From Macrostomum hystrix (lineage: Eukaryota; Platyhelminthes; Macrostomidae): a stretch of DNA of 64,000 nucleotides. Location of the stretch: assembly GCA_950097015.1 (NCBI GenBank), contig CATNEN010000003.1, positions 12,491,501 to 12,555,500 on the forward strand, written 5' to 3'. Position 1 is the stretch's first letter, and the number at the start of each line of letters is the position of its first letter. The notes under the pieces were generated by a model. The model worked only from the letters and a program-made list of their open reading frames with translations, searched no databases and was not told the DNA's origin. Positions 1 to 10,748 of this stretch are shown one piece after another. The position numbers were made by a program, and so were the translations under genes.

Positions 1-3000
1 GCGCGGCGTTCGAAATGATTCTAGGCATTCGCAGTCAACTGCTGGGCCAACTGAGGGCTAGCACTTTTGTCAAGACTAAAGGCTCCGGCGATGTTAGAGA
101 CTTGAATACTAATTCTGAGAATTGGGCCGTTGTTAAGGCCGCTCTGGTTGCTGGCAGCTATCCGAATCTGGCTAAAGTGAGTACAGTTTTCTAGTTGTCA
201 CCTGGTTGTTAAGTTGCTTTGGTCTTTCTAGTCATTGGAATCTAGCCCAACTATTCCAAATCTTTCATTTCGATCCTAAATCGGTCATTTTGATCCCAAA
301 TCTCTCATTTTGATCCCAAATTTGTCATTTCTATCCTAAATCTTTAATTTCGATCCTAACTCTGTCATTTTGATCCCAAATCTGTCATATTGATCCCAAA
401 TTTGTCATTTCGATCCTAAATCTTTCATTTCGATCCTAACTCTGTCATCTTGATCCCAAATCGGTCATTTTGATCCCAAATCTGTCATTTCGATCCTAAA
501 TCTTTCATTTCGATCCTAACTCTGTCATCTTGATCCCAAATCGGTCATTTTGATCCCAAATTTGTCATTTGGATCCCAAATTTGTCATTTCGATCCTAAA
601 TCTTTCATTTCGATCCTAACTCTGTCATCTTGATCCCAAATCGGTCATTTTGATCCCAAATCTGTCATTTGGATCCCAAATTTGTCATTTCGATCCTAAA
701 TCTTTCATTTCGATCCTAACTCTGTCATCTTGATCCCAAATCTGTCATTTTGATCCCAAATTTGTCATTTCGATCCTAAATCTTTCATTTCGATCCTAAC
801 TCTGTCATCTTGATCCCAAATCTGTCATTTTGATCCCAAATTTGTCATTTAGATCCCTAATGTGTCATCTTGATCCTAAATCTGTCATTTTGATCCCAAT
901 TCTGTCATTTTAATCCTAAATCTGTCATTTTGATCCCAAATCTGTCATTTTGATCCCAAATTTGTCATTTAGATCCCAAATGTGTCATCTTGATCCTAAA
1001 TCTGTCATTTTGATCCCAAATCTGTCATTTTGATCCAAAATTTGTCATTTAGATCCCAAATGTGTCATCTTGATCCTAAATCTGTCATTTTGATCCCAAA
1101 TCTGTCATTTTGATCCCAAATCTGTCATTTTGATCACAAAAAATCTTGACCCGAGATCTAAAAGTTTATCCCTTAACTTCGATAAATCCCAAAACGGTCG
1201 TTTTTGACCAAGAATCGAAAATTGTAATCCCAAATCTAAAAATGTTATCCCTCTAATTTGATTAATCCCCAATCCGTCGATTTATCCAAAATCTAAAATT
1301 GTTATCCCTAATCTTCAATTGATCACAAAAAGGATATTTTAATCCCAAGTCTTCGATTTATCCCACCCCTCAGGTTGATCGCGAACGTCGCCGGCTCTAC
1401 TCTCGCAGCGTTCATTGCGTCCGATTTCATCCTCAATCAGTTCTCAGCCCGGGTCCACAGGAGACACACGCTATGGCCGTGGATCAGCTGCCCAGCGATT
1501 GGCTAGTCTACAACGAAGCTGTGCGGAGCGGCGGCGGCCGAATCGCCCACATCCGGTGCGCCACCCTAGTCAGCCCGGCTGCCGTCCTGCTATTCGCCGG
1601 TTCGACTCGCCTACCAGCCGACTATGTCGCCAAGCTGGAGCGCTCGTTGGCTAACCCAAACGGTAGCGATTCGAATACTGGCGACAAACACCGACAGCAG
1701 CATCATCGTCATCAACGACAAGCTGGCACAGATGAAGCTGCCGCCGGCGACAATTTCGGCGAAGCCAACGACGGTCTGGATGATTTTGCCGACAATGAAA
1801 ATGATATCTACGACTGCGACGATGACAATGATGGCGACGACGAATTTGAAGACTACGACGAGGATCTGCTAGACGACGAAAATGGCGGATGCGGCGATGC
1901 CAACACCGCCACCTCCTCTGATCAGGTAGTTCTTTTTTCTGTAGATTCTGTAGAATCATAAATAACGGGCCACTGCGTTTTTTTCTAATTATAATAAAAG
2001 TAATTTATTGCAACTGCCCCAATCGGGCCAGATGTGCAGCCGACAGCACAGCCGCAGCTGTTGCGCGGCGCATCTGAAGGCTGCGTACGGCTGTTCAGTC
2101 CATGGACTGGGGGGACGCCACACTCACCCCTAATTACTACCAGCTAATGCTGTACCCATTAAACAACTGGGTGAACTGAAGCAATGCAGAGTTAAGTGTA
2201 TTTCTAAAGGACACAAATTGTTCCAGGGGAGTCGGAAATCGAACCCGCGACCTTCATAGCGTGAGTCCGACGTCCTAACCACTAGGCTACAACCTCTTTT
2301 TATTTTCTAAGAAAAGAATCTTCTTGTTTTTCTAAGAAAATAGGCAAATAATATTGTATGAATGTCTCATTTAGGTAGGCAGGCAGCAGCAGCGTCGCCC
2401 GCTGGCCCTATCTGTTGATCGTTGGATTCGAGTCCGTTCAGATCCGGAGTCTCTGAGTTGCCTGCTGCAGCTAAGATTGAAATTCAGCGCCCTGCTATTG
2501 AGGCGAGTCAGGAATCCAGCCAAACTGCTCAGCTATCAGGACGAGGCTGTGCTCAAAACTCTGGTCAATGTGCTCACCTACGAAGAGCAGGCTCTGGGCC
2601 TGCGACAGCCAGCCGGCGTTGGCGCCAAGCCCAGACAGATCGGGGCTGCCGATTCGCTGTTCCGACCGCCGGCTGTTGCCGACGATGACTGCGCCAGATC
2701 GAGCTCTCCGCCGCAGCCGACGCCGCCGCCGCCGCCCCCGATACAGCCGGCGACACTGACAACGCAGCTGCATCTTTCGCTGTCGCCTACCGTTTCAACA
2801 GCCGCCTCTAGGATGTCTTCAATCGAAATCGCTCCTACGCCGCCGCAGCCAATGCAGCAGCAACATCAGCAGCAGCAGGTAAGAAATCAATTTTTGTTGA
2901 GTTACTTAAACAGACTTATCCCTCCCTCTGACCCATCCATTCCTCTGACCCATCCATTCCTCTGACCCATCCATTCCTCTGACCCATCCATTCCTCTGAA

Positions 3001-4087
3001 CCATACATTCATCTGACCCATCCATTCCTCTGACCCATCCATTCCTCTGACCCATCCATTCCTCTGACCCATCCATTCCTCTGACCCATCCATTCCTCTG
3101 ACCCATCCATTCCTCTGACCCATCCATTCCTTTCACCCATTCATCCATCTCACCCACCCGTCCCTTATTTGACATAAAACTTGAAGTCATAGTTATCAAG
3201 CATCCGATTGCACCATCTTTGCCTTCAAAGCAGCTCCCAAGTCATTCTCAGCCGCAGCAATCTTTGCCACCGGTGGCGTCGCAGCAGCAGCAGCAGCAGC
3301 AGGTGCCTCGCAGCAAGCGCTACTTCCTGCTTCCAGTCAGCAGTCCCGGACTGTGGTCTCTAGCCCAGACTCGCTGCACTCTGCCAGTCTCGCCAACGCT
3401 CGAGCGTCGCCTGTCGAGCGCTCTGAGCGACGTTTCTAGCAGCGTCGGCGCGAGCGGCAGTGCCGGACCAGGTAGCGGCGTCCTACTGCTGATCCTATTC
3501 ACTAGGCGGCCGGAGCTATCCACTGATTCTGTCGCTTCATCGGCGCCTTCTTCAATGCTAGGCCTGGCTCGCTTGCGCAGCGTTGTTCAATCAGATCAAG
3601 ACGGATCTAGCCGTGCCTGCTTTGACTGGCTGCATCAACAGCAAAGAGCAACAAATCATATTGACGACCAACAACAGCAGCAGCTAAACCATGCCGACAT
3701 CACCCGAGACAGCGGATCAGGCATTGAACTGCCCATAGCTGAAGCTGAGAGACTGTTGAATATGTTTAGCCTCGGCGGCGCTCTGTCGCAAGCGTCATCT
3801 CAAGCTGCCTTAGCTGCCAGCAGGACAACCACCGCCTGTGCTCAACAGCAGCAGCATGAGCAGCAGCAGCAGCAGCAGCAGTTATTCACCTCTCGTTCTG
3901 CAGCTGCCGTCACTGCTCCAGCCATCGCCTCGCGTGTGGCTCACGGCAATTTTCATCAGCAAAGTCATCATCACCAGCTCATTCAGCAGCAGCAGCAGCA
4001 TCAAGTCCCAATGTGGCTGCAGACAGCCAGCGGTCAGCGTGTGTTAGTAGCTGCTAGTACAAATGTCAATTTAATTCAGCAGCAGCC

Positions 4088-4123
<36 letters not shown>

Positions 4124-4379
4124 CAATGATGCCAGATTGTACTTGGCTGCCGCTGCTAATCTTCAGATGCGAGCTGCCGCCGCCGCTGCCGCCGCCGCCG
4201 CTACCTCAACTGGAACTCTCAATCAGCAGCCGCAGCAGCAGCAGCAGCTACTGCTTTTGCAACAGCAGCTGCAAGCTCATGCACAAGCCCAGGGACAGCA
4301 GCAGCAAAATACCCTGGTAGCTATAATGGCTGCACTTCAGCAACAGCAGCTGCCGCCGCAGAATCATTTTTCAAAATAA
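1..4379 (+). CDS. YTHDC2: YTHDC2-like DExH-box RNA helicase, C-terminal part (5' end outside window)
   Basis: Partial gene. Exons are 1-176 (frame from base 3), 1374-1925, about 2375 or 2387 to 2878, and about 3231 to 4379; all introns are phase 0. Exon 1 gives GIRSQLLGQLRAS and NSENWAVVKAALVAG. Exon 2 gives VRFHPQSVLSPG, SDWLVYNE and IAHIRCATLV, then an Asp/Glu-rich stretch. Exon 3 gives LLLRRVRNPAKLLSYQDEA and GLRQPAGVGAKPR. These follow, in order, the OB-fold and later part of animal YTHDC2, a meiosis-linked 3'-5' RNA helicase that binds m6A RNA. The last exon holds a YTH-like segment (KRYFLLPV, SPTLERRLSSAL, ACFDWL, GIELPIAEAERLLNMF), then a very Gln-rich and Ala-rich tail ending at TAA 4377-4379. 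Both expected m6A-cage tryptophans appear to be missing. Acceptors of exons 3 and 4 are ambiguous between in-frame AGs. Helicase core motifs lie upstream of the window. Confidence 0.85.
261..1140 (+). repeat. 20-bp minisatellite in YTHDC2 intron 1
   Basis: About 44 tandem copies of a 20-bp unit, consensus TCTGTCATTTTGATCCCAAA. Variants (TTTCATTTCGATCCTAAA, TCATCTTGATCCC) recur in a fixed order, giving longer blocks of 80-120 bp. Decayed copies (ATCCCAAATCTAAAA and similar) continue to about 1370, just before the 3' splice site at 1373. In gene sense the unit is pyrimidine-rich and mostly without AG. Confidence 0.95.
2010..2298 (-). mobile_element. tRNA-derived SINE, antisense in YTHDC2 intron 2
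   Basis: Read on the minus strand from about 2298, it begins with a tRNA-like head. The A box is TAGCCTAGTGG and the B box GGTTCGATTTCC. A body follows with GGTGAGTGTGGCGTCCCCCC, CAGTCCATGGACTG and GCGCCGCGCAACAGCTGCGG. The same arrangement occurs at 62884-63150, and parts occur at 9118-9295 and 11440-11525. It would be made by RNA polymerase III and moved by a LINE; this is inference from the class. Confidence 0.85.
2924..3140 (+). repeat. 17-bp minisatellite in YTHDC2 intron 3
   Basis: About 12 copies of CTCTGACCCATCCATTC, with slight decay at both ends. It fills most of the intron 2879 to about 3230. The sense strand is C/T-rich and free of AG. Apparent minus-strand reading frames across it are by-products of the repetition. 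Confidence 0.95.
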
Positions 4380-4605
4380 TTTCTCTAAAATTATTAATTT
4401 AGCGGCACTGCATAAGCTGATATAACAAATTTCTCAATTAACTTTCACAAGGCATTCTCTTTTGCTGTCGTTAGTTCTACGTTTTCCAGCGTCAAAAATT
4501 CTTGTTTAGCTTCTATATTAACGATCTTATTGTTCTCAAGCGTTGGTACACAATCTTGTTTTTTGTTTTTTTTTGTTGTTATTTGTAACTAAAAAGTGAA
4601 ATAGG

Positions 4606-5150
4606 AAATCAGAAGGATTCGATAGGGAAGCAGACAGGTGAGATAAGAGATCAGACAGGTGAGATAAGAGATCAGACAGATGAGATAAGAGATCAGACAG
4701 GCGAGATAAGAGATCAGACAGGCGAGATAATAGATCAGAGCGGTGAGATAAGAGATCAGACAGGCGAGATAATAGATCAGAGCGGTGAGATAAGAGATCA
4801 GACAGGTGAGATAAGAGATCAGACAGGTGAGATAAGAGATCAGAGCGGTGAGATAAGAGATCAGACAGGCGAGATAATAGATCAGAGCAGTGAGATAAGA
4901 GATCAGACAGGCGAGATAATAGATCAGAGCGGTGAGATAAGAGATCAGACAGGTGAGATAAGAGATCAGACAGGTGAGATAAGAGATCAGACAGGCAAGA
5001 TAATAGATCAGAGCAGTAAGATAAGAGATCAGACAGGCGAGATAATAGATCAGAGCGGTGAGATAAGAGATCAGACAGGTGAGATAAGAGATCAGAGCGG
5101 TGAGATAAGAGATCAGACAGGTGAGATAAGAGATCAGACAGGTGAGATGA
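4606..5150 (+). repeat. 21-bp minisatellite downstream of YTHDC2
   Basis: About 26 copies of a 21-bp unit built from GAGATAAGAGATCAGACAGG and variants with GATAATAGATCAGAGCGG. The array begins about 230 bases after the YTHDC2 stop, so it may be transcribed in the 3' UTR. The 204-codon minus-strand frame across it exists because 21 is a multiple of three; it is not a gene. Confidence 0.95.
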
Positions 5151-5154
5151 GTGT

Positions 5155-5710
5155 TCTTTAGCGTTTTTATCATATAATATAAGTTAGTTGTTATCAATAG
5201 CATTGTTTCGTTTTTGCTTCTGTTATCAATCGCACTGTTGCACTATACTAGTGTACCAGTTTGTTTATCAGTTTGGCTAGGCAGCTTATTAAAATTTAGT
5301 TTGTTTGTTTTTCGTCTAGGATAACAGCTTCATAAAATTGTTTTTGTATTTTCTCTGTGTTTTTCATGTTGTCCTTTTGTTGCCTAACCTATTTTTCCCT
5401 CTACGTTAAAAACTTTTTGCATTTACTCGGATGTAAGCAAAGCCAGTTTTTCTTGCGCTTTTTCAGCCTAGTTTTTTGTGTTTCGATAATAAGAAAAAGC
5501 AAAAAATCGTTTTTCGTTCACAACTCTTGGGTATATTAATAATTTGTTTTTGTTTTATCACAGCGAGTTTTTTTCTGTGAAAGTTTATATCAGAGAAAAT
5601 GAAATTATAATATACGGTTTTCTGTTTTTTAGTTTAATTCTGTTTGGTTAGAATTATTTGAGTGTTTGAAGTTCTTCCTCTGGTAAATTTATTTCTGACG
5701 AAAATTGAAC
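5155..5710. other. AT-rich spacer, no gene seen
   Basis: T-rich, AT-rich DNA between two minisatellites. A 60-codon frame at 5357-5539 is Phe/Ser-rich with no family resemblance, and I treat it as chance. No convincing poly(A) signal for YTHDC2 was found. Confidence 0.6.
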
Positions 5711-5713
5711 AGT

Positions 5714-7258
5714 GTGTGGGTAGAGAGTGGAGGGATTTGTGGATAGAGAGTGGAGGGATTTGTGGATAGAGAGTGGAGGGATTTGTGGATAGAGAGTGGA
5801 GGGATTTGTGGATAGAGAGTGGAGGAATTTGTGGATAGAGAGTGGAGGAATTTGTGGATAGAGAGTGGAGGGATTTGTGGATAGAGAGTGGAGGAATTTG
5901 TGGATAGAGAGTGGAGGAATTTGTGGATAGAGAGTGGAGGAATTTGTGGATAGAGAGTGGAGGGATTTGTGGATAGAGAGTGGAGGGATTTGTGGACAGA
6001 GAGTTGAGGGATGTGGATAGAGAGTGGAGGAATTTGTGGATAGAGAGGAGGGATTTGTGGATAGAGAGTGGAGGAATTTGTGGATAGATAGTGGAGGGAT
6101 TTGTGGATAGAGAGTGGAGGGATTTGTGGATAGAGAGTGGAGGAATTTGTGGATAGAGAGTCGAGGAATTTGTGGATAGAGAGTGGAGGGATTTGTGGAT
6201 AGAGAGTGGAGGGATTTGTGGATAGAGAGAGGAGGAATTTGTGGATAGAGTTTAGGGTTGAGGGATGTGGATAGAGACTGGAGAGATTTGCGGATAGAGT
6301 TTAGGTTGGTGGATAGAGAGTGCAAGGGTTTGTGGATAGAGAGTGCAGGGGTTTGTGGATAGATAGTGGAGGGATTTGTGGATAGAGAGTGCAGGGGTTT
6401 GTGGATAGAGAGTGGAGGGATTTGTGGATAGAGAGTGGAGGGATTTGTGGATAGAGAGAGGAGGAATTTGTGGATAGAGAGTGCAGGGGTTTGTGGATAG
6501 AGAGTGGAGGGATTTGTGGATAGAGAGTGCAGGGGTTTGTGGATAGAGAGTGGAGGGATTTGTGGATAGAGAGTGAAGGGATTTGTGGATAGAGAGAGGA
6601 GGAATTTGTGGATAGAGTTTAGGGTTGAGGGATGTGGATAGAGACTGGAGAGATTTGCGGATAGAGTTTAGGTATGTGGATAGAGAGTGCAGGGGTTTGT
6701 GGATAGAGAGTGCAGGGGTTTGTGGATAGAGAGTGGAGGGATTTGTGGATAGAGAGTGCAGGGGTTTGTGGATAGAGAGTGGAGGGATTTGTGGATAGAG
6801 AGTGCAGGGGTTTGTGGATAGAGAGTGCAGGGATTTGTGGATAGAGAGTGCAGGGGTTTGTGGATAGAGAGTGGAGGGATTTGTGGATAGAGAGTGAAGG
6901 GATTTGTGGATAGAGAGAGGAGGAATTTGTGGATAGAGTTTAGGGTTGAGGGATGTGGATAGAGACTGGAGAGATTTGCGGATAGAGTTTAGGTATGTGG
7001 ATAGAGAGTGCAGGGGTTTGTGGATAGAGAGTGCAGGGGTTTGTGGATAGAGAGTGGAGGGATTTGTGGATAGAGAGTGCAGGGGTTTGTGGATAGAGAG
7101 TGGAGGGATTTGTGGATAGAGAGTGGAGGGATTTGTGGATAGAGAGGGAGGGATTTGTGGATAGAGAGTGCAGGGGTTTGTGGATAGAGAGTGGAGGGAT
7201 TTGTGGATAGAGAGTGGAGGGATTTGTGGATAGAGAGTGCAGGGGTTTGTGGATAGAG
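5714..7258 (+). repeat. 23-bp minisatellite with higher-order structure
   Basis: About 67 copies of a 23-bp unit beginning GTGGATAGAGAGTGGAGGGA. Variants GTGCAGGGGTTT and GTGGAGGAATTT mix with it. A distinctive block containing GTTTAGGGTTGAGGGATG appears at about 6243, 6610 and 6931, spaced roughly 367 and 321 bp. This shows that blocks of many units were duplicated together. Long minus-strand frames (STLYPQIPPLSIHKSLH type) are artefacts of the repeat. Confidence 0.95.
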
Positions 7259-7261
7259 TGG

Positions 7262-7775
7262 TGGATGGGTTTACAGTAATCACCTGTCTGAGCCGCGATG
7301 AAAATAGCCGTGATTTTCGCCAAAGAAAAAAAGCTCGGCATGTTTTCCTTGGCCGAACTGAGCTCAGCTAGCAACTATTGCGCATGTACTCGCACAGACC
7401 ATTTAGCTATGATTAGCATAATACTGCCGCATGACTAAACAGGGCGCACTGTATTTCGCTGTTAACACGCGGGACCTGTTGTCCCTATATAATATGCGCT
7501 CCTATGACCTCTCTGCCCGTCATGGAAATGCCAGTGCATAGCTTTTTTTCTACATAGATTTGCTTAGTTCCAATGAAAAATTCAGGTCGCATAGCCAAAG
7601 TAATGGGACATTGCCTAGCCTTGTGCGTATTTATACTGCTTAGTAATAGATAAGACGGACACTCTGGTGTGCTGTGCCATTATTAGACTATTTCAAGGCT
7701 CTATTTGGCTCTGGCTTTATAGAATAGCTGTCCATTAAATTAGATCTATTTCCTATTAGTCTATATCGGATTATC
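7262..7775. other. Upstream region of syntaxin-like gene A
   Basis: Unique sequence of mixed composition. It holds a TATA-like TATATAAT at about 7484. A 3' splice-like site, TTTCCTATTAG, ends at 7759, leaving 16 bases to the ATG at 7776. Promoter function is not shown. The AG suggests a 5' UTR intron or a trans-splice acceptor. Confidence 0.35.
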
Positions 7776-9019
7776 ATGTCGGATCCTTTCCTGTTGGATC
7801 AGGGGGCGCTGGAGGCCAAGCTCAAACTGTTGCAAGAGAACTTCGAAACCTGGCGTCAGATTCGCGACAGTAAAGATGTCGCCGAGTTTGTGGCCAGAGC
7901 CGAAGAATTCAACTGGCTTAGCGGTGGGTAAATATATTATCTGACTGTTGTCTTTGATTACTACGATGTGAATGCGTTGTTCCTCTATAATTCACGCACA
8001 GTTTCCCACTCTTTGGGCCATAGACATCTTAGCTCCCCATGCAGTAATATACTTGCATTGGTCATAGTGCAAGTGCCTTTTAGCCATAGACAACTTGACT
8101 CTTTTAACGGTAGGGCACTGGAAACCACATTGGTCTTTTAGCCATAGACAACTTGACTCCTTAAAGGTATAGGCACTTGCAATCGCATCGGTATTTAAGC
8201 CATAGACAACTTTGGATATCTTAATTAATTGTACAGCTTCCGGGTCTCTGCGCCATAAAAAACGTTAGCTACTTTCTCAACAGTATTGCAGTCGCTCGGT
8301 CCTTGGGCCATAGACAACTATTAGAGAAGCGAATTTGACAAATTTTTCCTATCAGGCCTCTCCCCGATTCGAACTTCCGACCTACAGTTGAAATCTCGCA
8401 GGGCATAAAAAACGCCGGCTGGGATTTGGACGACCTAGAGGAGACGCTGAAGATGATGTCGGAGAGTCGACAATTGTCGATTGGCGAGGCCGACCGGGAC
8501 AGTCGCCTGCGATTCATCGCCGACGCCAGGCAGCTGCTGCGACACATCAGCGCCGAGACTCTGCCGCCGTCGCATTCGACTTCATCAGCTGGCAGACTGG
8601 CGGCGTTGGCAGACGCCGAACTGTTGACAGTCGGTCGAGCCGGCGCTTCCAGATCCGCCGGGGCGTCGGTTAGTCTGCAGCAGCATCCGCATCATTTTGT
8701 TGAAGAGCCAGCTAGCCTAGACCTACTGGATCCTGGCGAATATTACAGCGGCAGTGGCAGCGACACTGGCCGGAGCCGATGGAAGCGTAGATTTGAAGCC
8801 GCGGTCACCTTCGGGCCGTTGCGTCAGCTGGGCGCTAACGATACCTGGCGCTGCTGCTGTTGCTTCTGCTCCAAGAGGCAGCTTCGTGCAGCTGTGGCTT
8901 CTGTTGTCGGCGTGCTGATTGTCCTACTCATCGTTGGCATCGCGCTCTCGGTGGCACGACGTCGAGGCGATGTCGGAACTGACATAGGCAACAGTACTAC
9001 TGTTCAGCCCGGTAACTGA
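7776..9019 (+). CDS. SNARE-less syntaxin-6 N-domain membrane protein, copy A
   Basis: Exons 7776-7923 and 8388-9019, phase 1 intron, 259 residues. The start MSDPFLLDQ followed by ENFETWRQIRD mirrors the start of syntaxin 6 (MEDPFF...FQRWTELL). Exon 2 continues EISQGIKNAGWDLDDLEETL and SRLRFIADARQLLRHI, the third helix of the syntaxin-6/10 N-terminal bundle. About 100 low-complexity residues follow, then a Cys cluster WRCCCCFC (about 203-210, possible palmitoylation), one membrane span (about 217-238), RRR, and a short tail with an NST sequon. No Qc-SNARE helix is present between bundle and span, where true syntaxin 6 has one. A paralogue lies tail-to-tail at 12841-10749 with the same intron phase. 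I infer an endosome/Golgi membrane protein that binds syntaxin-6 partners without fusing membranes. Confidence 0.8.
7940..8330 (+). repeat. Degenerate repeat in intron of gene A
   Basis: The motif GCCATAGACAAC (or GCCATAGACATC) recurs near 8019, 8089, 8139, 8201 and 8311, separated by related sequence containing GCACTTGC or AAGTGCC. A copy, GGCCATAGACAACGAG, also lies at about 28407 downstream of cystinosin, so the motif belongs to a dispersed family. Confidence 0.6.
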
Positions 9020-9117
9020 GCAAAACTATTACTCACAAGTAGTGCTGAGTGTTTGTGATTTCACTTTGTCTCAATCAGTTTAATGTACATTATTAACTTC
9101 ACTTTTTAGGGAAACTT

Positions 9118-9295
9118 AAAACGAAAATAAATTGCTCTGCATTGCTTCAGTTCACCCAGCTGTTAAATGGGTACCAGCATTAGCTGGGTTAGATGGTATG
9201 TGGACTGAACAGTCCATGGACTGAACAGCCGTACGCAGCCTTCAGATGCGCCGCGCAATAGCTGCGGCTGTGCATGTGAGGCTGTACATTTGGCC
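9118..9295 (+). mobile_element. SINE fragment without tRNA head
   Basis: It contains TGCATTGCTTCAGTTCACCC, CAGTCCATGGACTG and GCGCCGCGCAATAGCTGCGG in the order seen in the other copies. It lacks the tRNA-like 5' part. It abuts the AATAAA of gene A at 9126-9131, so the insertion may supply or follow the gene's poly(A) region. Confidence 0.8.
9126..9131 (+). terminator. Candidate poly(A) signal of gene A
   Basis: AATAAA, about 107 bases after the stop codon of copy A. Position and sequence fit; cleavage is not shown. Confidence 0.45.
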
Positions 9296-9299
9296 ACAC

Positions 9300-9840
9300 A
9301 GAGCTAGGTGACATTTTAATCTACCGAGTCTATGCAAAAAACATTGTGGCCTTGCTTCATTGTATCGATTATCAAATTTATTCGCATATTAGCACGGCAA
9401 AGTGTAATTTTATCTGCATTATATAACAGAACAAGTTTTGCATCACTCGCAAATAAAATGTGCCTTTTTATATTTAATTCCTGTGCAACCTCGCGTTTTT
9501 GTGCATGCAAATCATTTTTGTATAATTTTAATATTTCTTGTCTGCTCTACTTTTAGTAGCGTCGATTGAAAAAAACGTTAAAATTAGACATTGATTACGA
9601 GTTGTAATATTTCTTATTGTATTAATAGTTCCGTATAATAATAAAATAAAAACGCTGGTGTGGGGCAAATATATTTGCTGATGACTGCCTTGCTGTGTTA
9701 CAAGAATTTAGTCATTTTGCTGGATAATTTCAAACAAAAGGATTGTTGTAACAAAAAATTATATTGGTGCGCAACGATAGTGCAAAAAGTGTATCAGAAT
9801 TATAACTTTTAGCTTGTTACTTCTGTTAACTTTTTTAGAC
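9300..9840. other. AT-rich spacer, no gene seen
   Basis: Between the SINE fragment and the next array. Frames of 64-74 codons on both strands overlap each other and resemble nothing known. A further AATAAA-type stretch, AATAATAAAATAAAAAC, lies at about 9636. Confidence 0.5.
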
Positions 9841-9845
9841 AAATA

Positions 9846-10700
9846 CCTAACCTGTTCGACACATCTCCCAAACTTGTGAGACACATCTCCCAAACCTGTT
9901 AGACACATCTCCCAAAACTGTCAGACACATCTCCCAAACCTGTTAGACACATCTCCCAAACCTGTTAGACACATCTCCCAAACCTGTTAGACACATGTCC
10001 CGAACCTGTTAGACACATCTCCCAAACCTGTTAGACACATCTCCCAAACCTGTTAGACACATCTCCCAAACCTGTTAGACACATCTCCCAAACCTGTTAG
10101 ACACATCTCCCAAACCTGTTAGACACATCTCCCAAACCTGTTAGACACATGTCCCGAACCTGTTAGACACATCTCCCAAACCTGTTAGACACATCTCCCA
10201 AACCTGTTAGACACATCTCCCAAACCTGTTAGACACATGTCCCGAACCTGTTAGACACATCTCCCAAACCTGTTAGACACATCTCCCAAACCTGTTAGAC
10301 ACATGTCCCGAACCTGTTAGACACATCTCCCAAACCTGTTAGACACATCTCCCAAACCTGTTAGACACATCTCCCAAACCTGTTAGACACATCTCCCAAA
10401 CCTGTTAGACACATCTCCCAAACCTGTTAGACACATCTCCCAAACCTGTTAGACACATGTCCCGAACCTGTTAGACACATCTCTCAAACCTGTTAGACAC
10501 ATCTCCCAAAACAGTTAGACATAACTCCCAAAACTGTTAGACAAATTTCCAAAACCTGTTAGACACAGCTTAAATGTTAGACAAATTTCCAAAACCTGTT
10601 AGACACAGCTTAAATGTTAGACAAATTTCCAAAACCTGTTAGACACAGCTTAACTGTTAGACATTTTTCCAAAACCTGTTAGACACAGCTTAAATATTAG
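9846..10700 (+). repeat. 22-bp minisatellite between the convergent syntaxin-like genes
   Basis: About 38 copies of a 22-bp unit containing ACACATCTCCCAAACCTGTT. A diagnostic variant with ACACATGTCCCG recurs at intervals. Copies decay after about 10500 into ACACAGCTTAAATGTTAGAC forms. It ends about 50 bases from the stop of copy B. Confidence 0.95.
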
Positions 10701-10748
10701 ACACTTATTTTATACATGTTACACACGTCCCTCTTGTTCAGCACTCTG

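Noticed and set aside
261-1140. Possible CRISPR-like array of short repeats
   Set aside because: Direct tandem copies with no spacers, in an intron of an animal gene; a minisatellite.
4589-7374. Long minus-strand reading frames of 144 to 343 codons with repeated peptides (LISYLTCL, STLYPQIPPLSIHKSLH)
   Set aside because: They lie wholly in the 21-bp and 23-bp minisatellites; the open frames follow from repetition without stops, and no domain or normal codon use is present.
9316-9556. Overlapping 64- and 74-codon frames on both strands
   Set aside because: AT-rich, no domain, mutually overlapping; chance.
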